64,000 bases of DNA from JADGRB01 sp036267635 (lineage in GTDB: Bacteria; Myxococcota_A; Polyangia; Fen-1088), in assembly GCA_036267635.1 (NCBI GenBank), contig DATAVR010000032.1:1-64000 (forward strand), given 5' to 3'. The position numbers and the translations under genes were made by a program. Every line of letters starts with the position of its first letter. Position 1 is the stretch's first letter. Positions 57,823-64,000 of this stretch are shown here, piece by piece. The notes under the pieces are model-generated. The model was not told the DNA's origin and searched no databases. It saw only the letters and a list, made by a program, of their open reading frames with translations.

Positions 57823-59346
57823 TCACGGGTTTGCGGGTTGATCGAGCACGCGGTACTGGAGCGTTTCGGCGAGGTGGACGGCGCGGACGTCGGCGCTCCC
57901 CTCCAGATCGGCGATGGTGCGGGCCATGCGGCGAATGCGGGTGATCGCGCGCGCCGAGAGGCCGAGGCGGGTGGCCGCCCGCTCGAGCAGCGCGTGCCCG
58001 GCGGCGTCGATGGGCGCCACGCGGCCGAGCGCCGCCGAGCCGAGGCTCGCGTTCCAGCTCTTGCCGCGGTCCCGCTGTCTCTCTCTCGCCGCGGCGACCC
58101 GCGCCCGCACGACGGCCGTCGACTCCCCGGGCTCAGCCTCGGCGAGCTGTTGGTACGGCAGCGCCGGGACGTCGACGTGAAGGTCGATGCGGTCGAGGAG
58201 CGGCCCGGAGAGCCGCCCCCGGTAGCTGCCGATCGCAGTCGCCGAGCAGGTGCAGGTGCGGACGGCGCTGCCAAAATAACCGCAGGGGCACGGGTTGAGG
58301 GCGGCCACCAGCATGAAGTCGGTCGGGTAGGTGGCCGCACGCCGCGCGCGCACGATCGTGACCTGGCGGTCCTCGAGCGGCTGCCGCAAGCACTCCAGCA
58401 CCGAGCGCGGATATTCGAGCAGCTCGTCGAGAAACAGCACACCGTTGTGCGCGAGCGCGATCTCGCCCGGCCGCACGTTCGGTCCGCCGCCGATCATTCC
58501 GGCCGGCGACACCGTGTGGTGCGGCGCGCGAAACGGGCGCGCACCGACCAGGGCGGACCCGCCCAGGAGGCCGGCGATGGAGTAGACCATCGTCGTCTCG
58601 AGCGCCTCGTCGAAGGTCAGCGGCGGCAAGATCCCGGGGAGCCGCTGCGCCAGCATCGTCTTTCCCGAGCCGGGCGACCCGACGAACAGCAGGTTGTGGC
58701 CGCCGGCCGCCGCGACCTCCAGCGCGCGCCGCGGGACCTCCTGGCCACGCACCTCTCCGAGATCGGGCAACGGCGCTTGGGACGGGGCGGAGGGCAGCGC
58801 CCCGAGCGAAGATCCAAACGTGGCCTCGCCGCGCAAGAGGCCGACCAACTCCCCGAGGTTCCGCGGCGACTGAACATCGCACCCGCCCACGACCGCCGCC
58901 TCGGCCGCGTTCTCGGGCGGGACGACGAGCCGCCGCACTTCGTGAGCGCGCGCCCAGGCGGCGATCGGCAGGACGCCGCGCACCGGGCGCAGCGTCCCGT
59001 CGAGCGCCAGCTCACCGACGAACAGCGTTCCCGCCAGCGCCGCTGCATCGACCAGACCGGCCGCACAGAGCATTCCGACCGCGATCGGCACGTCGTAAGC
59101 GGCGCCGTCCTTGCGCAGGTCGGCGGGCGCCAGGTTGACGGTGATCCGCCGCGGCGGCAGCTTGAACCCGCTGTTCTCCAGCGCGCCGCGAATCCGCACC
59201 CGCCCCTCACGGACGCCGGCGTCGGCCAGCCCCACGATGTTGCAGCAGGGGAGCCCGATCGCCACGTCGACCTCGACGTCGATGGGAGCAGCTTCGATCC
59301 CCACCACGGCGGCGGAGGCGACACGCGCGAACATGTCGCCCGACAT
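57823..59346 (-). CDS. comM: ComM/YifB Mg-chelatase-like AAA+ ATPase
   Basis: 507 residues. N-terminal Lon-like substrate domain with GIEAAPIDVEVDVAIGLPCC and GLADAGVREGRVRI, then the AAA+ core with Walker A GSPGSGKT (223-230), Walker B GVLFLDEL and the sensor/zinc-like NPCPCGYFGSAVRTCTC, and a C-terminal Mg-chelatase domain (ARAITRIRRMARTIADLEG). ComM is known as a hexameric branch-migration helicase that works with RecA in natural transformation. Starting ATG at 59346; an ATG at 59334 (MFARVAS) would match the usual N-terminus better. Direct coupling to recA supports a recombination role. Confidence 0.93.
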   Translation of the reverse strand: MSGDMFARVASAAVVGIEAAPIDVEVDVAIGLPCCNIVGLADAGVREGRVRIRGALENSGFKLPPRRITVNLAPADLRKDGAAYDVPIAVGMLCAAGLVDAAALAGTLFVGELALDGTLRPVRGVLPIAAWARAHEVRRLVVPPENAAEAAVVGGCDVQSPRNLGELVGLLRGEATFGSSLGALPSAPSQAPLPDLGEVRGQEVPRRALEVAAAGGHNLLFVGSPGSGKTMLAQRLPGILPPLTFDEALETTMVYSIAGLLGGSALVGARPFRAPHHTVSPAGMIGGGPNVRPGEIALAHNGVLFLDELLEYPRSVLECLRQPLEDRQVTIVRARRAATYPTDFMLVAALNPCPCGYFGSAVRTCTCSATAIGSYRGRLSGPLLDRIDLHVDVPALPYQQLAEAEPGESTAVVRARVAAARERQRDRGKSWNASLGSAALGRVAPIDAAGHALLERAATRLGLSARAITRIRRMARTIADLEGSADVRAVHLAETLQYRVLDQPANP

Positions 59347-59433
59347 TGCGAGCGCGATGCCAGCCCCCGCCCCCGATCTTTCGCCCTCACCCGACGGTGC
59401 GCGGTCGCCCCCCGGTCAGCTCCCGTCCCACCC

Positions 59434-59507
59434 CCGGCCAATCCGTCCGGCCAACCTGCCCACCCGAACGCCGCCAGTTTTGCGCGCCAGACGATTCGTC
59501 CGGCCAA
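59434..59507. promoter_or_regulatory. Three CCGGCCAA direct repeats upstream of comM-recA
   Basis: Copies at 59434-59441, 59447-59454 and 59500-59507. The latter two are extended to CGTCCGGCCAA and followed by TGCCC after 2 bp, 53 bp apart. They lie 88-161 bp upstream of the comM start in the 283-bp gap to the TonB receptor gene and could be operator sites. GC-rich chance repeats cannot be excluded. The rest of the gap holds a GCCCGG/CCGGGC hairpin at about 59561-59580 and no gene. Confidence 0.3.
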
Positions 59508-59629
59508 TGTGCCCCGACGATCGACGACTGTTTAGGCGCGCAACCGCCGGAGCGAGCGCAGCCCGGCTCCGCCGGGCGAAGCGAGGGGGCCCGGCGCACG
59601 CGCGCGGCAGCGCGCCGTACCCCGTAAAA

Positions 59630-62600
59630 TCAAAAGGTCAGTCGCAGGCCGAGGCGCGCGCTGAACGGATTCTGATACGCCAGCGCCTGCCCGAAGTTCG
59701 GGTTCTTGTTGAGCGGCTGCCCGGCGGTGTTCTTGGCGTACTTCAGATCAGAGGTGGTGCCGTTCACGATCGGCACCGCCTGGTCGAAGGTGTAGTTGTC
59801 GTCGGTCAGCGTCGGCGCCTGCTGGTCGAAGATGTTGAAGAGGTCGATGTACGCCTCCAGGTTCACCTTGTCGGTCAGCGCGCGGCCGTAGCCGATCTTG
59901 CCGTCGAGCTCGGTCACCGTCGGCGTGCGTCCGGCCGCTCCGCGCGGCAGCAACAGCGAGAGCTGCTGGCCCGCGTAGAGGTCCGAGACGTAGTTGCGCG
60001 GCATGCCCGAGCGCGCGGTGAACGACAGGCCCAGCGTCAACCGCCCCTTGAACCCGACGGGACGCGTATAGTAGCCGTCGAGGTGGAAGATGTTCGGGTG
60101 GTCGTTGGGGAGCGGGCCGTTCTGATTGAGGTAGAGGTCGGGCGCGTCGTCGTAGTTGCTGCCGTTCGGCGCGAAGTAGTTCTGCTCGGCCTGGTAGAGG
60201 CCCTCGTAGTTTCCGACCAGGCGCGAGTAGGTGTACGAAGCGCGCGCCAGCCAGTACTTGGCGAACCGCTTGTTGAGCGAGAGCGTGATGGCGTCGTAGG
60301 TCCGCTCGGGCGTCGGCGCCGCCGCCAGCCCCTGCAGCGTGGTGAGGACCGCCTGCGCGTTGTTGAGGTTGGCGAGCGCCTGCGGGTCGGCCGGGTGAGC
60401 GTTGGCCGCCTGTTGCGCGTCGTAGAGGTTGGCCTTGGCCTGGGTGACGGCCGACTGGGGGACGTGCCCCGGGTTGGCCAGCACGTCGGTGAAGCTGGCG
60501 TCGGCGGTGCCGTCCTCGATGATGGTGCCGAGCCAGCGGTGCTGGTAGTCGACCCGCACCGTCATGTCCTCGGCGATCTGCCGCTCGACGCTGCCGACGA
60601 TCTCGTTCTGGTACTGACCCTGCAGGTTGGCCTGAACGGGGTAGTCGACGCCGTTGTTCTGCAGTGACGAGCCGCTTCCGGCGTTGTCGACGTAGTTGGC
60701 GTTGGTCGTTCCCGGCGGCACATAGGGCGGCGTCCCGCAATTCTTCCATTCGCCGCTGCCGCTCCAGGCGTAGGGGTTGCTCTGCGAGCAGGCGGAGAAG
60801 GGGACCCCTTGCCGCACCAGGATCCCCTGGCCGCCGAAGTAACGGACCGCCAGATCGAGCGGGATCGCTTCGAAGTAGCGGCCGTAGGCGACGGAGATCT
60901 TGGACTTGCCGTCGTTGAACGGATCGTAGACGGCGCCGAGGCGCGGGCCGAGGTTCGAGACGTCGAGGAACGAGACGTCGTGGAAGTCGTACATCTTCTG
61001 CAGCTCGTAGCGGATGCCGGCGTTGATCGTCAGGTTGCGCAGGCCGGGCGGGCTGTAGCTGTCCTGCAGGAAGAAGGCGTTCGAGAGGCTCTTCACCGCG
61101 GCGTGGAGCGAGTCCTGGTAGCCGTAACCGCCGTTGTTATAAAGGACGTTGGTGGCCGGCTGCGTCCCCGGGCCGGGGGCAGGTCCGTACCCCGAAGGAT
61201 ACGAGCCGGGCGGCAGCGTGAAGAAGCTGAAGGTGTTGAAGTTCCCGGTCGACGGATCCCCCGCGCCCGGATAGGACTGAATCAGCGCCCGCGAGCCGAG
61301 CGGACCCGAGTACCAGGTGTCCTCGTCGAGCGTCGCGACCTCGAGGTGCCAGCCGTACTTCACCTCGTGGTGGCCGCCGGCCTCGAACAGGTTAGCGAAC
61401 TTGAGCTCGGCGCTGTAGCGCTCGGCGGTGTACTTGCGGGTCAACCCGAAGCCGCCCGTGTGGTAGTTGTCGACCGGGCAGGGCTGGAACACCGAGCCGT
61501 CGGCGTTGTTCTGGGGCTGGCAGCCGGGCGCGTGCTCGAGATCCCAGAGGTTCGCCCCCCAGAACTCGAGCTGGTTGACGTTGTTGAGGTCGGAGTACGG
61601 CGAGCGGTCGTAGAAATACTCGCTGTGGAAGCCGGTCATGGCGTCGATCTGCCAGTGGTGATCGAACAGCTTCGAGGTCCAGTGCGCGTTCATGTCGGTG
61701 TTGACCTTGGTGAGGTCTTCCTGCGCCCAGCGCGGATCGGAGGCGAACGAGACGCCGTTGGCGCGGTTGCCGAGCTCGTTGTTGAAGTTGGGCGTGCCGA
61801 CGAGGGTGAGGGTCAGGTGGTGATCGGGCAGCGGGATGAAGTCCAAGGTCCCGGCGTAGTAGTAGGTCGAGTGGGACTCGGGGATCCGCGCCGTCCAGGG
61901 GAGCTGCTTCATGATCGGCCGGCCGCTGGCGTCGGTGTCGGCCACGCCGTCCCCGTTTGCGTCCTGCTGCGCGTAGGTCAAGCGGAGAACGTGGGTGTCG
62001 GTGAAGCGCGGCGCGAAGCCGAGCCAGAAGAAGAGCTTGTTCTTGATGATCGGACCGCCCACCTCGACGCCGATGCTGGTGTCGAAGTCGGGCTTTCGCT
62101 CGTAGCCGAGCGAGTGGCCCAGCTCGATGACCGGGTTCGGGTTGGCGGCCATCCAGTAGGGCGACCAGGCCATGAAGGCGCTGCCGTGGAACTCGTTGCT
62201 GCCCGACTTGAGCACGGTGTTGATGACGCCGCCCATCGCGCCGCCGAACTCGGCCTGGTAACCGCCGCTGTTGACGTCGAGCTGGGTCAGGAATTCGAGC
62301 GGGAGGTTGGTGCCGCCGCCGACGGTGGGGACGCCCGCCTCGAGGTTGCCGTACTCGATGCCGGTGACGTTCATGCCGTTCAGGAGGTAGATGTTCTCGA
62401 GGCCGGTTGCGCCGCCGATCGAGACGTTGCCGCTCGGATCGAAGAAGGCCCCGGGGGCGCGCTCGATGACGTCGCCGTAGGTCCGCCCGAGCGGCACGTT
62501 TTGCATGAAGTCGTGGTCGAAGGCCGCGCCGACGCGCGCGCTGCCGACGTCGATGACCGGAGCCTTGCCGGTGATGACGTAGGTCTGCTGCGCGGCCGCC

Positions 62601-62944
62601 TGGACGGCGCTGGCGATCCGGGCGTTCACCCGGACCATCCTGTCGGCCTGCACGATGACGTCGGGCTGTTCGACCTCGGCCGAGGTGTTGGCCGCGTAGA
62701 ACCGGATCACGTAGGTCCCGATGGCCAGGCTGCTGAAGCGGTATTCGCCCTTGTCGTCGGTCAGCGTGGCGTCTTCGCCCTGCGGCCCCTGCATGATGAC
62801 GGTGACACCGCCCATCGGGATGCCGGTGTCCTTGTCGGTCACGCGGCCGGTGACCCGGCCGGTGACTTCCTGCGCCTGGGCCACGCTCGCTGCGACCAGC
62901 AACGTCAGTCCGAGAGCAGCCGCACCAACACGAATCCGATTCAT
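59630..62944 (-). CDS. TonB-dependent receptor with carboxypeptidase-regulatory N-domain (Oar-like)
   Basis: 1104 residues from the ATG at 62944, chosen because the signal peptide (MNRIRVGAAALGLTLLVAAS, ending AQAQ) begins there and AGAGAGG lies just upstream. Domains: carboxypeptidase-regulatory fold (27-110, GRVTDKDTGIPMGGVTVIMQ), plug (about 130-240, IDVGSARVGAAFDHDFMQNV and GGAMGGVINTVLKSGSN), then a large beta-barrel to a terminal Phe (ARLGLRLTF). This is the Oar type known from Myxococcus, which can take up ligands or serve in protein export. Ligand unknown. It is preceded by a gene for a secreted Ig-like protein, 67 bp away on the same strand. Confidence 0.92.
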   Translation of the reverse strand: MNRIRVGAAALGLTLLVAASVAQAQEVTGRVTGRVTDKDTGIPMGGVTVIMQGPQGEDATLTDDKGEYRFSSLAIGTYVIRFYAANTSAEVEQPDVIVQADRMVRVNARIASAVQAAAQQTYVITGKAPVIDVGSARVGAAFDHDFMQNVPLGRTYGDVIERAPGAFFDPSGNVSIGGATGLENIYLLNGMNVTGIEYGNLEAGVPTVGGGTNLPLEFLTQLDVNSGGYQAEFGGAMGGVINTVLKSGSNEFHGSAFMAWSPYWMAANPNPVIELGHSLGYERKPDFDTSIGVEVGGPIIKNKLFFWLGFAPRFTDTHVLRLTYAQQDANGDGVADTDASGRPIMKQLPWTARIPESHSTYYYAGTLDFIPLPDHHLTLTLVGTPNFNNELGNRANGVSFASDPRWAQEDLTKVNTDMNAHWTSKLFDHHWQIDAMTGFHSEYFYDRSPYSDLNNVNQLEFWGANLWDLEHAPGCQPQNNADGSVFQPCPVDNYHTGGFGLTRKYTAERYSAELKFANLFEAGGHHEVKYGWHLEVATLDEDTWYSGPLGSRALIQSYPGAGDPSTGNFNTFSFFTLPPGSYPSGYGPAPGPGTQPATNVLYNNGGYGYQDSLHAAVKSLSNAFFLQDSYSPPGLRNLTINAGIRYELQKMYDFHDVSFLDVSNLGPRLGAVYDPFNDGKSKISVAYGRYFEAIPLDLAVRYFGGQGILVRQGVPFSACSQSNPYAWSGSGEWKNCGTPPYVPPGTTNANYVDNAGSGSSLQNNGVDYPVQANLQGQYQNEIVGSVERQIAEDMTVRVDYQHRWLGTIIEDGTADASFTDVLANPGHVPQSAVTQAKANLYDAQQAANAHPADPQALANLNNAQAVLTTLQGLAAAPTPERTYDAITLSLNKRFAKYWLARASYTYSRLVGNYEGLYQAEQNYFAPNGSNYDDAPDLYLNQNGPLPNDHPNIFHLDGYYTRPVGFKGRLTLGLSFTARSGMPRNYVSDLYAGQQLSLLLPRGAAGRTPTVTELDGKIGYGRALTDKVNLEAYIDLFNIFDQQAPTLTDDNYTFDQAVPIVNGTTSDLKYAKNTAGQPLNKNPNFGQALAYQNPFSARLGLRLTF

Positions 62945-63011
62945 CTGGCCTCTCTTTCGCTTCTTTCGCTGCACCGAAGGTTGAGAACTGAAAGCTCGCA
63001 TGGGTGGCGCA

Positions 63012-64000
63012 CTACGAACCGGTCACGAACGTCGCGCTCTTCGCCGTCGGGAGCGGTTCGCCAAGAAGGTCGGTGGTGGTCGCCTCGACGGTCACGGTGA
63101 TGGTCGAGCTCGCCGGCCAGTTGGAGACGGGCGTCAGCGTGATCGAGGTCGGGGTGGGCGAGGCGGCCAGGACGTTGCTGGCGGCGCCGCCGTCGGGCTG
63201 CGAGAGCACCAACTGCAGCTCCGTCGCTCCGTTGACGACGACCTTGATGTCGACGAAGTCCTTGGTCACGTCGACCGGGCCAGTGAAGTCGATCTCCACC
63301 GCGGTCATGTCGGGCGGCACGGTGGCCACGGGCGCGCCGCCGCCATCCGCTCCTCCGTCGGCCGCGCCGGCGCCGGCGTCGGCCGGCGCAGGCGGTGGGG
63401 TGGGGACGGTGAGGGTGGCGTCGAACGGGGTGGTCTGGAAGGTCACCATGCCGTCGAGCAGCGCGCCGCTGCTGGCGAACGGCGTCCGCCCGTCCTTGGC
63501 CAACACGGTGGTGGGGTCGAGCTTGACGGTGACGGTCGACCCGGTGGGGAGCTGCGGGTCGGCCACCAGCATCAGGCTGGGGCCGTCGGTGCCGTAGGTG
63601 CCGTAGACGCAGTGTTGATAGATGGGGAAGAGCAGCGTCTTGTAGTTGCCGGCGTCGTCCATCTCGGGCGATCCGTTGGGGGTGTAGACGCCGTCGAGGT
63701 TGGCCATCGGGGTGGCCGGCTGCAGGCTGGCGACATTGGTGAGCGGTCCACCGTCACTCAGGTCGAACGGCGCCGTGTCGAGCACGCGGTCGAACACGGC
63801 GATGACCGGCGTGGTGGGGGCGAACGGACCGCAGTTCCAGGTCCCCATATTCGGCGAGGGGGCGAACTCCGGGCAGGCGCTCACGCCGCGGCAGCGGCAC
63901 CAGTTGGGCGGGGTCGGCGCACCGCCCTCCGAGCCACCAACGACCTGACAGGGGCCGTCGGTCTGGGGATCGCACATGGCACCCTCGCTGACCGTGCTCG
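63012..64000 (-). CDS. Secreted Ig-like (Big_5/SbsA-type) protein, 5' end outside window
   Basis: The frame is open to the window edge, and an ATG at 63977 is not preceded by a signal peptide, so the true start is upstream. Of the visible 329 residues the first part is Cys-rich (CDPQTDGPC, WCRCRGVSACP). Then FAPTTPVIAVFDRVLDTAPF begins an SbsA-like Ig fold, with LDPTTVLAKDGRTPFASSG. After an Ala/Gly/Asp spacer a second similar domain (MTAVEIDFTGPVDVTKDFVD) follows to the end FVTGS. Such modules are extracellular or surface-attached. It lies just upstream of the Oar-like receptor, and a functional pair is possible: receptor and surface lipoprotein. Confidence 0.75.
   Translation of the reverse strand, partial: STVSEGAMCDPQTDGPCQVVGGSEGGAPTPPNWCRCRGVSACPEFAPSPNMGTWNCGPFAPTTPVIAVFDRVLDTAPFDLSDGGPLTNVASLQPATPMANLDGVYTPNGSPEMDDAGNYKTLLFPIYQHCVYGTYGTDGPSLMLVADPQLPTGSTVTVKLDPTTVLAKDGRTPFASSGALLDGMVTFQTTPFDATLTVPTPPPAPADAGAGAADGGADGGGAPVATVPPDMTAVEIDFTGPVDVTKDFVDIKVVVNGATELQLVLSQPDGGAASNVLAASPTPTSITLTPVSNWPASSTITVTVEATTTDLLGEPLPTAKSATFVTGS

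Overview
The window is a dense, GC-rich chromosomal segment that most resembles a myxobacterium or relative (Myxococcota, possibly a polyangial lineage). This is inferred from content, not from a search. The supporting features are Gly/Ser-rich spacers behind lipobox cysteines, a Ser/Thr kinase with the HRDVSAGN catalytic loop, an Oar-like TonB receptor, several two-component and NtrC-type regulators, two RND pumps, and di-haem peroxidase lipoproteins. No rRNA, tRNA, CRISPR array or intact transposase was seen.

Layout. 0-6.4 kb: end of a hybrid histidine kinase, a coiled-coil protein, a DUF6438 lipoprotein, and an overlapping glycogen-debranching/treZ pair. 6.4-12.5 kb: a complete RND efflux operon (pump, adaptor, TolC). 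12.7-17.8 kb: a signalling cluster with a receiver-only regulator, a CheB-CheR-PAS protein and a PAS-GAF histidine kinase. 17.8-28.1 kb: a periplasmic redox region with two di-haem c-type lipoproteins, a YeiH-type transporter, and a three-gene operon of porin, cupredoxin and membrane Ser/Thr kinase. 28.1-33.3 kb: a glyoxalase-fold protein, an unrecognised helical protein and a second RND pump with adaptor. 33.4-37.3 kb: a YdeI-like protein, a GH28 lipoprotein and an NtrC-type regulator.

From 46.1 down to 37.3 kb, ten genes on the minus strand run with gaps of at most 48 bp and several overlaps: HPF/RaiA, a small helical protein, a 64-residue protein, a zinc-ribbon protein, a glycosyltransferase fused to an alpha/alpha-barrel domain, a GH130 enzyme, NfeD, two flotillins, and a frameshifted carbonic-anhydrase-like gene. 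An NhaR-like regulator is divergent from them. This is the best candidate here for an uncharacterised system, plausibly a stationary-phase or membrane-stress operon. The small helical protein has a paralogue at 28.5 kb.

47.2-54.2 kb: a lipid-modification pair (geranylgeranyl-reductase-like flavoprotein overlapping a cyclopropane synthase) with a 35-residue Lys-rich protein, a GH9 cellulase-like lipoprotein, a secreted protein, a Bpt aminoacyl-transferase and a ferritin-like protein. 54.2-56.7 kb: a leuA-type gene between imperfect direct repeats of about 90 bp, suggesting insertion. 56.7-59.3 kb: a comM-recA operon. 59.6-64 kb: an Oar-like TonB receptor and the 3' part of a secreted Ig-like protein gene. 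Short in-frame tandem repeats occur in three separate genes.
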